This document shows positions 53,641-62,167 of a stretch of DNA of 64,000 bases, in pieces. The stretch is taken from contig CAWFTG010000005.1 in NCBI GenBank assembly GCA_963818695.1, forward strand, positions 62,001-126,000, in the 5' to 3' direction. Each line of letters begins with the position of its first letter. Position 1 is the stretch's first letter. Below the pieces are notes generated by a model that was not told the DNA's origin, made no database searches, and saw only the letters and a program-made list of their open reading frames with translations. The stretch comes from AP-15 sp963818695. GTDB lineage: Bacteria; Pseudomonadota; Alphaproteobacteria; ATCC43930; CGMCC-115725. The translations under genes and the position numbers were made by a program.

Positions 53641-53789
53641 AAACATTGGTACTCAAAAAAACCGCAACGAAAGTCGCGTATCTCACTTCTGAAGATCGCG
53701 CGGGAGTGGGGCAGGAATTTAAATGCCCTGTCAGGGGACACGGCTTCGCTTTAAGAGCCTCGGTTAATATTCGGCAGCCACCCACCTCG

Positions 53790-53895
53790 CCGTCATGCCC
53801 GCGAAAGCGGGCACCCAGAGCTTGCCCCTGGCTGGAACAGGGGGCGGCGGGCACGGCGCCTGTAGCCCTGGGCCCCGCTTTCGCGGGGGCGACGA
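53790..53895. repeat. Extragenic repeat with CGCGAAAGCG hairpins
   Basis: Two opposed hairpins, GCCCGCGAAAGCGGGC at 53797-53812 and CCCCGCTTTCGCGGGG near 53873-53888, bracket a GC-rich core. This is a common extragenic palindrome of alphaproteobacteria. Degenerate relatives occur at 60831-60900 and 63165-63210. Confidence 0.7.
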
Positions 53896-53950
53896 GAAAA
53901 AGGCAGCCGGAGTCCCTCCATTCGGTCAGATACCATTAGCTCGCCGAAAT

Positions 53951-54229
53951 TCACTTCGCGCTGCAGCCAACCGCGGTTGCTGCGAAGCCAGCGGCGAAAA
54001 AATTAAACCAGCTATTCCACTTGATGCTGCTGAGGATGCCAAAATCTTCCCAGACGAGAGTACCAACTACGCTAAGAGCCCATGCAAACGCCGAAATCTC
54101 TCCCCAAAATACAGCTAAGACTTGGGCCCCGGTATGCGGTCGAGATGTTCCATAGCCGCTGTAAAACGCCCAGAATATCACGAGCGTGACGCCCGCAAAC
54201 ATCAGAACCGAACGAACGGGCGACCACAC
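53951..54229 (-). CDS. Small membrane protein, three predicted helices
   Basis: The GTG at 54229 lies three bases after the stop of another small membrane protein gene. The 92-residue product has predicted membrane helices at about residues 8-26, 42-62 and 70-90, and Trp-rich stretches (WGEISAFAWALSVVGTLVW, WNSWFNFFAAGF). No family is recognised. GC content is lower than in the surroundings, which suggests a transferred gene pair. A holin-like or toxin role is possible but unsupported. Confidence 0.4.
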   Translation of the reverse strand: MWSPVRSVLMFAGVTLVIFWAFYSGYGTSRPHTGAQVLAVFWGEISAFAWALSVVGTLVWEDFGILSSIKWNSWFNFFAAGFAATAVGCSAK

Positions 54230-54231
54230 AA

Positions 54232-54402
54232 TTATGAGCTTTTATCTTTATAGATTGTCAGCGCAGCCCCGATTAACGCTCCAGCCCCGCATATGATGCC
54301 GCCCGTCAGAGCAACCGACCCGATGAAATTGGTGCCCAAAAACCAGTACGCGGTCGCTAGTATTAGGACGTAGAGCGAGAGAGCATAAGCTAAAACAGCC
54401 AC
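54232..54402 (-). CDS. Very small membrane protein, two predicted helices
   Basis: From a GTG at 54402 the frame encodes 56 residues: AVLAYALSLYVLILATAYWF, a short polar turn, then SVALTGGIICGAGALIGAAL and IYKDKSS. Two strongly hydrophobic helices with a charged end are unlikely by chance. The frame is open further upstream to about 54471 without a better start. It is immediately followed by the 92-residue membrane protein gene, so the two form a unit. Confidence 0.4.
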   Translation of the reverse strand: MAVLAYALSLYVLILATAYWFLGTNFIGSVALTGGIICGAGALIGAALTIYKDKSS

Positions 54403-54449
54403 TAACGGCTTAAACCGTGCAGCGGAGATTTTGAAGCGGAGCGACTTAG

Positions 54450-54755
54450 AGACACCATATACGTCAGATTAGCCTCGATACGTACAGAATCAACCCAACA
54501 AGCCCCGACACTGAGGGCTACCACGTGCCCAACAGCCCCAACCGGTTCGCCGTCAGCTTCTGGATGCCGTTCAAATACGACCCAGACGGCTCCCTCGACC
54601 TCTATTTCCAGAACGAAAGCCCGGGCGCCGACTAGGAAGCGTACTGGCTGCCGGCACCAAAAGGGCCGTTCAACCTCACGATGCGTCTCTATGCGCCAAA
54701 GGCAGCCGCGCTGACCGGTAAATGGAACCCGCCGCCGGTGAAAGACGGCCGCGCC
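54450..54755 (+). pseudogene. DUF1254/DUF1214 C-terminal remnant with nonsense mutation
   Basis: The plus-strand frame reads VPNSPNRFAVSFWMPFKYDP, DGSLDLYFQNESPGAD, a TAG stop, then EAYWLPAPKGPFNLTMRLYA and TGKWNPPPVK. This is the C-terminal DUF1214 domain of DUF1254-type proteins; the TAG stands where a lysine codon is expected. The N-terminal part of the gene is absent. It overlaps the end of the small membrane protein unit on the other strand. Confidence 0.75.
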
Positions 54756-54956
54756 CACGCTGTTGCCGGCGCAATAACCGTCGTCGCCGCCTGGCGGCGG
54801 TTTCAACATCTTGTGCGGCTGCACTTGCTACTTGGCTCCATGTCTCTCACCGATAAAAAAGTTGCATATAATGGAGTTCTGGAAAATCACTGCTGCGAAG
54901 TCGCATAACGGCATTATGGAAAGGTCGCCTGCTGCGTTTAAGTCCGTGACTTGGGT

Positions 54957-55456
54957 TCAAATCGGCAAATGAAAGATTTGGTTTTCATCTATGCGAACGG
55001 TTTTTCCGTCGCCGCTGGCCTTGGCTAGTTCCTCCGACACTGCCTCTAAGTCAATTCCAGAAAGCAGCATGAGGGCCTTAAGAGCCTTGCTCAGCGTGTT
55101 ATGAATTGACTCAGGTCATCCAGCATGAGCGATCTACCTGCATTGGTGTTCTTTCGCCAATTGTGTTTTCGATAAAAGTGATGCGAAAGGCGATTGCGTT
55201 CTTCCAGTGCTGCGGATAGCAGTGGCTCCAGTTGATCTAGGGCGTCTGTATGGCCCTTTGTGTTCTTTACTAGCTGGCCAAGCGTCAGACGGTCGATCCG
55301 TCCTAGCAGTTCAGCAGCGCGTTTTCCGTCTACCTGAAGGGTCGGCGTTATTAACCCCTCATCAACAACACCAAAGAACAACAACATCGAGCCGAGTTCC
55401 GTTTCGACAAGTTGAGCCGCTTCTGCGACTTCGCCGAATTTATTGGGGCCGGCCAC
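54957..55456 (-). CDS. Helical protein with RNxLxHHF motif, frameshifted
   Basis: A GTG at 55456 begins AGPNKFGEVAEAAQLVETELG. The frame continues to EERNRLSHHFYRKHNWRKN and LMLDDL. A one-base deletion near 55105 then shifts to IHNTLSKALKALMLLSGIDL and ends IDENQIFHLPI at the TGA at 54957. The repaired length is about 166 residues, all helical. The RN-x3-H spacing is reminiscent of HEPN RNases, but the family is not proven. Low GC compared with neighbours suggests an accessory origin. Confidence 0.5.
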
Positions 55457-55759
55457 GCTCGCGCCGCGGCGGGCATGTACGGCGCCGGGCCGGATGGGTA
55501 CTTCAACTCAGAGGCGAGATTTTGCTGCAGATCCGCCGCAGATGCAGCGAGGCGCAATCGCCGCTGCAATTCGTGATTGCGGCAGGCCAACGGGCTAGGG
55601 GCATCGAGGATGCACCGACATCAGCCTATGCAGCCGTTGTTCTCAACTGGACACTCGCGGGTCGCACGCGATGAGGGTGTTGTCGAGACTGGACGTGCGG
55701 CCGACCAAGAAATATACGTCTGCCCTCAGCTAATGTTGACAAGAAATAGGGAGGAAGCA
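55457..55759. other. Intergenic region upstream of ABC solute-binding protein
   Basis: About 300 bases without a gene that I can support. Open frames here have no recognisable domain. The last 60 bases are AT-richer and probably contain the promoter and ribosome binding site (GGGAGGAA) of the next gene. Confidence 0.4.
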
Positions 55760-57016
55760 GTGGTCCAGCAGGTAACACGTCGCTGCGTTGCGGCCGCGGT
55801 AGTCGCGGCCTCCGTGCTCGTCGCGAGCGCCGCGCGGGCGGCGGAGCCGATCACGATCGGCTTTGGCATGGCGCTGACCGGGGGGCTCGCCGCTGCCGGC
55901 AAGGCTGCGCTCCTGGCGATGCAGATCTGGCAGGACGATGTCAACGCCAAGGGAGGCCTCATGGGCCGCCCGGTCAAGCTGATCTACTACGACGACCAGA
56001 GCAATCCGGCGACCGTGCCGGGCATCTATACGAAACTGCTGGATGTCGACAAGGTCGACCTCATCGTATCCGGCTACGGCACCAACTTGATCGCGCCGGC
56101 AATGCCGGTCGCGATCGGCCACGACCGGTTGTTCCTCGGCCTCTTCGGGCTCGCGGTCAACAGCGAGTTTCACTACCCCAAGTACTTCTCGATGCTGCCG
56201 ACCGGGCCCGATCCGAAACAGGCCTTCTCGGAGCCCTTCTTCAAGGTGGCGATGGCGGCGAACCCCAAACCGAAGACCATCGCCTTGCTCGCCGAAGACG
56301 CCGAGTTCCCGAAAAACGCCTCCGAAGGGGTGCGCGATCACGCTAAGTCTACCGGGATCACGATGGTCTACGACAAGACCTACCCGCCGGGGACGCCGGA
56401 TTTTACGCCAATTGTTCACGCCATCCAGGCGACCAATCCCGACATGGTCTTCGTCGCCTCCTATCCGCCGGGCTCGGTCGGCATGTTGCGCGCGGCGACC
56501 GAGAGCGGGCTCAAGACGCGGTTTTTCGGCGGCGGCATGGTGGGCTTGCAGTTCACCTCGGTCAAGGAACAGTTCGGACCGAAACTCAATGGGGTCGTCG
56601 ATTACGACTGGTGGATCCCGGCGCCGACGATGCAGTTCCCGGGGATTCTCGATTTTCTGAAAGAATATCAGGCCAAGGCGCCCGCCGCAGGCGTCGATCC
56701 GCTCGGCTGGTATCTCCCGCCTTTCGCGTATGCAAACCTGCAGGTGCTCGGAGAAGCGGTAGACGCGGCCAAGACCCTCGACCAGACCAAGCTGGCGGAT
56801 TACATCCGCAGCCATCCGTTCAAGACCATCGTCGGCGACATCAGCTTTGGCAAAGACGGCGAATGGGCGAAGCCGCGGGTCCTCGAAGTGCAATGGCAAA
56901 ACATCAAGAGCAACAATCTCGACGAGTTCAAGGACACCAAGACCGAGGTCATTCTCGAGCCGGCGGAATACCACACCGGCTCGGTGATCGCGCCCTATAA
57001 CGGTGGCGGCGAATAG
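55760..57016 (+). CDS. ABC transporter substrate-binding protein (branched-chain amino acid type)
   Basis: The GTG at 55760 follows GGGAGGAA. The 418-residue product has a signal peptide (residues 1-31, ending ARAAE) and a type I periplasmic binding fold, starting PITIGFGMALTGGLAAAGK. LLVD-type motifs include GGLMGRPVKLIYYDDQSNP and FAYANLQVLGEAVDAAKTLD. LivJ/HmgT-like proteins of this group often carry aromatic acids or other carboxylates rather than amino acids. No permease or ATPase is adjacent. It is 11 bases upstream of a VOC gene, so it may be part of a small catabolic unit. Confidence 0.88.
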   Translation: MVQQVTRRCVAAAVVAASVLVASAARAAEPITIGFGMALTGGLAAAGKAALLAMQIWQDDVNAKGGLMGRPVKLIYYDDQSNPATVPGIYTKLLDVDKVDLIVSGYGTNLIAPAMPVAIGHDRLFLGLFGLAVNSEFHYPKYFSMLPTGPDPKQAFSEPFFKVAMAANPKPKTIALLAEDAEFPKNASEGVRDHAKSTGITMVYDKTYPPGTPDFTPIVHAIQATNPDMVFVASYPPGSVGMLRAATESGLKTRFFGGGMVGLQFTSVKEQFGPKLNGVVDYDWWIPAPTMQFPGILDFLKEYQAKAPAAGVDPLGWYLPPFAYANLQVLGEAVDAAKTLDQTKLADYIRSHPFKTIVGDISFGKDGEWAKPRVLEVQWQNIKSNNLDEFKDTKTEVILEPAEYHTGSVIAPYNGGGE

Positions 57017-57027
57017 GAGGGAAGCGG

Positions 57028-57426
57028 ATGGCGCGAATCAACCACGTGGCGCTCAAGGTCGCCGACCTCGAGGCGGCGACCAAGTTCTACGAAAACGTGT
57101 TCGGGTTTCGGCAGGTCGGAACCGGGCGGTCGCGCGGGCATATCTCGCGGCACCTGACCGACGGCTATGTGGACCTCGCGCTGATGGTCTATGACAGCGA
57201 GGCGGACGAGGAGGCCAAGCTCGTCGGCGAGGGCCCGGCAATCCACCATTTCGGCATCGAGGTCGACGACCACCAGGGTTTTGCCGAGAAGGTCGTCGCT
57301 AATGGCGGCAAAATCCTCTCCAAGCCCGGCGAGGTCCCGATCAAATACCGCGCGCCCGACGGCACGGTCGCCGAAATTGTGCCGAAGGGCCGCTACGAGA
57401 AGATGCGGGACGAAGCAACCTTAAAC
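57028..57426 (+). CDS. VOC (glyoxalase-like) family protein, 3' end unclear
   Basis: The ATG at 57028 follows GGAGGGAAGC. The first 130 residues form a complete VOC domain: ARINHVALKVADLEAATKFY, then HHFGIEVDDHQGF, and the last metal-binding strand APDGTVAEIVPKGRYEKM. No stop follows the domain in this frame. The frame runs on for 250 codons antisense to the CoA-transferase gene until 58188, which is not credible as protein. A one-base shift near 57415 would end it at the TAA at 57424. VOC proteins are metal-dependent lyases, isomerases or dioxygenases. Confidence 0.75.
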
Positions 57427-58089
57427 GACAGGGGCGCGGAGCGGGCGAAGGTCCGAAGCCGGGCGCAGTGCCGCCTCGGTTTTGGCCTGCAGCGCTGGAA
57501 AATCGATATCCTCGACCATCTCGCGCACGACGAGGCCGTCGGCTGTCACGTCGATCACGGCGAGGTCGGTGTAAATCCGGCGGACCACCGCAGCGGCGGT
57601 CAGCGGGTATCCGCATTGCCGGCGGATGCGCGGCGCGCCGGATTTGGTCGTGTGCTCGACCAGGACGCGGATTTCCTTGGCGCCGACCGCCAGATCCATC
57701 GCGCCGCCGACGCCGGGCGGAAAGCCGGGATCGTCGGTCGTCCAATTCGCCAGATCGCCTTTCTCCGACACCTCGAAGGCGCCGAGCAGCGCCAGGTCGA
57801 GATGGCCGCCGCGGATCATCAGAAACGAGTCGGTATGGTGCACGTAGCTGCCGCCGGTCACCAACGTGATCGGCTGCTTGCCGGCGTTGATCAGATCCCA
57901 ATCGACTTCATTGTCGCCCGGCGCCGGCCCGACGCCGAGGACGCCGTTCTCGCTGTGCAGGACAATCTCGCGATCGGCGGGAATGAAATCGGAAACCATC
58001 GTCGGGAGACCGATCCCGAGGTTGACATAGGCGCCATCGGCGAGATCCTGCGCGGCCCGCCAGGCGATTTGGCGACGTTTCAGCGGCAT
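57421..58089 (-). CDS. 3-oxoacid CoA-transferase subunit B
   Basis: The 222-residue protein begins MPLKRRQIAWRAAQDLADGA. It contains YVNLGIGLPTMVSDF and the active-site motif SENGVLGVGP with the catalytic Glu near residue 47. GGSYVHHTDSFLMIRGG and FPPGVGGAMDLAVGAKEIRV follow. This is the ScoB/PcaJ-type subunit that transfers CoA between succinyl-CoA (or another donor) and a 3-oxoacid. It follows subunit A after an intergenic inverted repeat of about 70 bases. Confidence 0.9.
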   Translation of the reverse strand: MPLKRRQIAWRAAQDLADGAYVNLGIGLPTMVSDFIPADREIVLHSENGVLGVGPAPGDNEVDWDLINAGKQPITLVTGGSYVHHTDSFLMIRGGHLDLALLGAFEVSEKGDLANWTTDDPGFPPGVGGAMDLAVGAKEIRVLVEHTTKSGAPRIRRQCGYPLTAAAVVRRIYTDLAVIDVTADGLVVREMVEDIDFPALQAKTEAALRPASDLRPLRAPVV

Positions 58090-58107
58090 TTTTCCTCCTC
58101 GGATTTA

Positions 58108-58179
58108 TTCACAATGAGGCGGCAAGACAGTGAGACATCATCCATGGTGTTTCTCATCGCGTCACTGTCTCATTGTGAA
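58108..58179. repeat. Inverted repeat between CoA-transferase subunit genes
   Basis: TTCACAATGAG at the left and CTCATTGTGAA at the right are perfect inverted copies. They enclose a second imperfect pair with CAGTGAGAC/GTCACTGTC. Related ends occur in the ureC-ureE gap (42626-42713). Confidence 0.75.
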
Positions 58180-58184
58180 ACGAT

Positions 58185-58850
58185 CTAGAACGCCACCTCG
58201 ACCAGTCGGTCGATGAAAATGCCGGGCGTCACGATCATTTCCGGGTCGAGCTCGCCGAGTTCGACGATGCGGCGCACCTGCACGACCGAAAGATCCGCCG
58301 CCATCGCCATCGTCGGATTGAAATTACGCGCCGATTTTCGATACGTCAGATTGCCCCACCGGTCGCCGCGATCGGCGGACAAAAGCGCGACGTCGCCCTT
58401 CAGCGGCTTTTCTAATACATAGATACGCCCGTCGATCTCGTGGTGTTCCTTGCCGTCGGCGAGCCGCGTCCCGACCGAGACCGGCGAATAGAAACCGCCG
58501 AGCCCCGCGGCAGCGCAGCGCATGCGCTCGCTGATGATGCCCTGCGGCACCAGCTGCAATTCGATGCGGCCCGCGGCATAGAGCTCCTCGAAGACGACCG
58601 AGCCGGCGCTGCGCGGGAAGGAGCAGATGATCCGGCGCACCCGGCCGGCCGCGAGCAATGCGGCGAGCCCCCTCCTCCCAGTCCCGGCATTGTTGGCGAC
58701 AACGGTCAGATCGCGGGCACCCTGCTCGACCACCGCCTCGCACAACGCATCCGGCAGCCCGGCGCCGCCAAACCCGGCGCACAGGATCGTCGCGCCATCG
58801 GCAATGCCGGCGACGGCTTCGGCGAGGCTCTTGACGCGTTTGTCGATCAT
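58185..58850 (-). CDS. 3-oxoacid CoA-transferase subunit A
   Basis: The ATG at 58850 overlaps the BKACE stop (ATGA). The 221-residue protein reads MIDKRVKSLAEAVAGIADGA and TILCAGFGGAGLPDALCEAV, then VVANNAGTGRRGLAALL, ELQLVPQGIISERMRCAAAG, and NPTMAMAADLSVVQV. This is the ScoA/PcaI-type subunit, complete and of normal length. With subunit B it would activate acetoacetate, the product expected from the upstream BKACE enzyme. Confidence 0.9.
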   Translation of the reverse strand: MIDKRVKSLAEAVAGIADGATILCAGFGGAGLPDALCEAVVEQGARDLTVVANNAGTGRRGLAALLAAGRVRRIICSFPRSAGSVVFEELYAAGRIELQLVPQGIISERMRCAAAGLGGFYSPVSVGTRLADGKEHHEIDGRIYVLEKPLKGDVALLSADRGDRWGNLTYRKSARNFNPTMAMAADLSVVQVRRIVELGELDPEMIVTPGIFIDRLVEVAF

Positions 58851-59786
58851 CAGAACGCGACCGCGTCGCCGCCCTTCAGCGCAAGCATCGCCCGCGCCTC
58901 GTCGGGGGTAGCAATTTCGAGCGACAGGTTCTCGATAATCGACCGGACGCAACTGACCTGGTCGGCATTGCTCTCGGCGAGCTTTCCTTTGCCGATCCAC
59001 AGCGAATCCTCGAGCCCGACGCGGACATTGCCGCCCATGATCGCACCCATCGACACCAAGCGGCAATTGGTGGCGGCCGGCGGCCAAGACAGACCAAGCA
59101 TAGGAATCGCCGAACAATTTGTCGGCGATCCGCTTCATGTGAACGACATTTTCCGGATCCGCCCCGATGCCGCCGAGGATCCCGAAAATCGTCTGCACGA
59201 AGAGCGGCGGCTTGACCAGACCACGATCGAGGAAATGCGCCAGGTTGTAGAGATGGCCGACATCGTAGCACTCGAACTCGAACCGGGTGCCGCAGCCCTC
59301 TCCCAAATCCTTCAGGATGCGCTCGATGTCGGCAAAGGTGTTACGGAAGATGAAGTCGCGCGTCATTTCGAGATGCCGCGACTCCCAGGGGTATTTGAAC
59401 TCCTTGTACTTCTCCAGTAGCGGGAACAGGCCGAAATTCATCGACCCCATATTGAGCGAGCACATCTCCGGCTTGGCGCACAGCGGAGCCGCTAGCCTTT
59501 CCTCGAGGCTCATGCCGTGACCGCCGCCGGTCGTAATATTGACGACCGCCCCGGTAGACTGCTTGATCCGCGGCAGGAACTGCATGAACACATCGGGGTC
59601 CGGCGTCGGCCGCCCATCCTTCGGGTCGCGCGCATGCAGATGCAGGATCGCCGCCCCCGCCTCCGCCGCGGCAATCGCATCGCGCGCGATCTCGTCCGGC
59701 GTCAGCGGCAAATGCGGGCTCATCGTCGGGGTGTGGATCGACCCTGTGACAGCGCACGTGATGACGACCTTGCCACGCAGCGGCAT
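58850..59786 (-). CDS. BKACE (3-keto-5-aminohexanoate cleavage) family protein, frameshifted
   Basis: The ATG at 59786 follows AGGAGGGAGGAG. The protein reads KVVITCAVTGSIHTPTMSP, AEAGAAILHLHARDPKDGRP with the metal-binding HLHARD near residue 45, VVNITTGGGHGMSLEERLA, and FGILGGIGADPENV. An extra G at about 59056 breaks the frame; removing it gives PLVSMGAIMGGNVRVGLEDS, then LWIGKGKLA and a normal C-terminus. The repaired length is about 311 residues. BKACE enzymes react a beta-keto acid with acetyl-CoA to give acetoacetate and a new CoA ester. Confidence 0.9.
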
Positions 59787-60126
59787 CCTGCTCCTCCCTC
59801 CTGCCGACGGCCACGATTACCCTATCATGGCCGAGTTTGGGCCGGAGGTGGTGCGACTTTTTGCGGAAGGACGTCTACAACCTCCCTGCCCGCAATCATA
59901 AATTGAGCCGATTATTTCTGCTGGCTGTATCTGCAGCGAATCAGCAGCCAAATTCTCGGAATGATTGTAACGCTGAGTCACGCCCGCAGCCCTGTGCTGG
60001 CCCGTCCCTTTTCGTGACAGCCCATCCGCCAACAGCACCTCCTTTCTCCAACCAAATGGCCGGCCCGCGAAACCCGGCGAAGGGCAAGAGTATGCAACGC
60101 GAACAAGGCGATTTTAGGGTTTATCA
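59787..60126. other. Divergent intergenic region
   Basis: About 340 bases between the BKACE operon (minus) and the histidine phosphatase gene (plus). A short plus-strand frame (near 59816-59900, MAEFGPEVVRLFAEG) is protein-like but matches nothing I recognise. The remainder has no coding signal. Confidence 0.4.
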
Positions 60127-60803
60127 ATGCCAGCAGTGTTCTTCATCACCCACCCGGATGTCGCGATCGATCCGAGCGTCCCGGTTGCCGATTGGCCACT
60201 CAACGTGCGCGGGCGATCACGCATGCAAGCGATGGCAGCCGTTCCTTGGGCAAGCGGCGTGCGCCATATCTTCTCCAGCACCGAGCGCAAAGCGCGAGAC
60301 GCGGCGCAGCTCCTCGCTGACGGGCTTGGATTGCACGGGTACAGCGTCGTTGATGGCCTCGGCGAGAATGACCGATCAGCGACGGGCTACCTCGCTCAGC
60401 AAGAGTTCGAGGCAACGGTTGATGCGTTTTTGCCCAGCCGCTGACCAGCGTTCGGGGCTGGGAGCCCGGGGCAGATGCCCAGGCGCGGATCGTTCATGCG
60501 GTCGAACAAGACATCTCGCAAGCCTCCGACGACGGCCACGTTGCCATCGTTGGGCACGGAGGCACAGGGACGCTGCCCTATTGCCATCTCGCCGGACTGC
60601 CGATCAGCCGGCGTCACGAGCAGCCCGCGACAAATGGTGGAAACTGGTTCGCCTTCGATCTGGTGAGCCGAAAGCTCCTGCACGTCGGGCGGCGCTCGAT
60701 CGACACGCCAACACCGGAGAACTCCTCATCAATACGACGGTCCCAGCACGACGGTCCCAGCGATAGCTTCGGGCATTCCTACCTTGAGTGCTTGGATGCA
60801 TAA
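60127..60803 (+). CDS. Histidine phosphatase family protein, frameshifted
   Basis: The product starts MPAVFFITHPDVAIDPSVPV. Where most members have RHG, it has THP, keeping the nucleophilic His. It continues HIFSSTERKARDAAQLLADG, ENDRSATGYL and EFEATVDAF. A run of five T at 60427-60431 breaks the frame; six T would give DAFFAQPLTSVRGWE, IVHAVEQDI, and VAIVGHGGTGTLPYCHLAG with the second catalytic His. A C-terminal GGNWFAFDL follows. The repaired length is about 225 residues. Phosphatase substrates are unknown. The THP subgroup is common in alphaproteobacteria. Confidence 0.8.
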
Positions 60804-60830
60804 AGATGATTCAGTTCAATGCAGTGCACC

Positions 60831-60900
60831 CGTCCTCGTCTTCCCGGCGAAGGCCGGGACCCATGTCTGCCATGGGCACCGGCCTTCGCCGGTGTGACAG
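60831..60900. repeat. Extragenic palindromic repeat
   Basis: CCCGGCGAAGGCCGGGAC at 60844-60861 and CACCGGCCTTCGCCGGTGTG near 60878-60897 form opposed hairpins of the same general type as the repeat at 53790. It follows the histidine phosphatase gene. Confidence 0.65.
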
Positions 60901-61078
60901 GATTTTGAGGCGAGCCTTGTTCCGCCCTTGCCGAGAGAATCTTCCGAATGGGTCTGAACATTAGAAACCGCTGCGATGGCGAACCAATGCCTCGACGCAC
61001 ACGACGCAGGTCTACGATCGCCGGCCGCAGCAAGGTCGCCGCGTGATGGTCCAGTTCGGCGGTTATTCGGTTGCCCTA

Positions 61079-61126
61079 ACATCCTCGCGACATTCTACCG
61101 TCAAGTAAACTGTCACTGTAATCCCA
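61079..61126. mobile_element. Half of a MITE-like element
   Basis: The sequence ATTCTACCGTCAAGTAAACT and the following GTCACTGTAATCCC nearly repeats the right-hand part of the 83-bp element at 62537-62619. The left end is missing. It directly precedes a RidA gene fragment, so an insertion and deletion event probably cut that gene. Confidence 0.6.
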
Positions 61127-61137
61127 AGCCGTAATCC

Positions 61138-61245
61138 CAAGTACTTCGGCGACGCACGGCCGGGCTCGGCGACGATCATCGTCAAGGCGCTCGTCGCACC
61201 GCAGCGGCTGATCGAAATCGAAGCGGTCGTGGCGGCGAAAGCTTG
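61138..61245 (+). pseudogene. C-terminal remnant of a RidA (YjgF) family gene
   Basis: The frame reads KYFGDARPGSATIIVKALVA and PQRLIEIEAVVAAKA, ending at TGA 61245. This matches the last 35 residues of RidA-type enamine deaminases (FGxxRPxxT, VEIEAVAA). The N-terminal two thirds are gone, replaced by the MITE half-element just upstream. Confidence 0.65.
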
Positions 61246-62011
61246 ATCCGGTGGTACGGTTGAACGCGGCCCGCCGGGTACAACAAATGTAGGGCGGAAA
61301 AGCGCAGCGTCATCCGCCTCTTGGGTGGCGAGCTTTTCGCGGTCCATTGGCATCGATAACGGTGCCTCCGTTCGGCCGGAACGTGCCGAATATCGCTAAC
61401 AACCGGTGGCCAAGTGCGCTGCGCTGTTTCAACTTTAAGATTGCTGGTCGGGGTGGGACTTGCATGCTAATTCTCCTGCAACTCCACGACGGATACCGGA
61501 GCCAGAGAAAGACCCGCCGCATGCTACTCAAGCCGACAAAGAGTTGTGGATGGCTGCCTGTTCGAAGGCTAAACGTTCTACTGCTGGGGAGTGATGAACA
61601 GCGTAGTTGACGCCGTAGCCGAGCACAGGCTCGAGCCCATGTGGAGGTTGTCAGCAAGCGTACGGCGGAAAAACGGAGCGCATTCCGCCTCACCCGGAGT
61701 TCGAGCATACTCCCGCCATGCCGGATTATCGCAATCGGGTCTGGGCGGAACCTTCTTTATCCCTCAACCTGCTCGACCGGCCCTCGGATAGAACTTACCA
61801 CTTGAGATGAGTTCACTTATTTGTCGGCTCCTTGTGGCGCTAATCGGAGCTGAAGCGTCGTGGTATGTGAGGTCTCCAGTAAATACCCGCACGAGATACT
61901 GGCTCAAGCTCACCTGAAACCACAGCGTCCAGAGGAAGACTTTTCCAACGACCGAGGGCCGGTCGGTGCCTCCTGCGGAATATGACTGGGCCTCAGTTCC
62001 CGAATGCGGAT
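61246..62011. other. Gene-free debris region
   Basis: About 770 bases contain no gene that I can support. Short repeats of the type TAGGGCGGAAAAGCGCAGCG (61290) and CGGCGGAAAAACGGAGCGC (61663), each followed by CCGCC, are present. These are degenerate copies of a common extragenic element. A minus-strand frame at 61803-61975 is hydrophobic but unrecognised. Confidence 0.45.
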
Positions 62012-62030
62012 TACGGTGACAGTTTACTCC
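62012..62030. mobile_element. Isolated MITE end
   Basis: GGATTACGGTGACAGTTTA is one terminal repeat of the 83-bp element at 62537-62619, without a partner end nearby. Together with the copy at 61079 it may mark the borders of a larger, rearranged insertion of about 0.9 kb. Confidence 0.5.
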
Positions 62031-62167
62031 ACTCTCACAGTAGCTGCGCTTGCAGCGCGGCGTCCCGCTCCAGTCGCGGCTTTGGGCGGGGTTTGCGGGG
62101 TGCCAAAGGACGGCCGAGCCGGCGCTCGAGCATCCCGATCCATTCCGGCGTCCCAAGCAGGCGGCCG

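Noticed and set aside
55207..55674. Plus-strand open frame of 155 codons
   Set aside because: It overlaps the RN-H helical protein in antisense, and its remainder matches no family.
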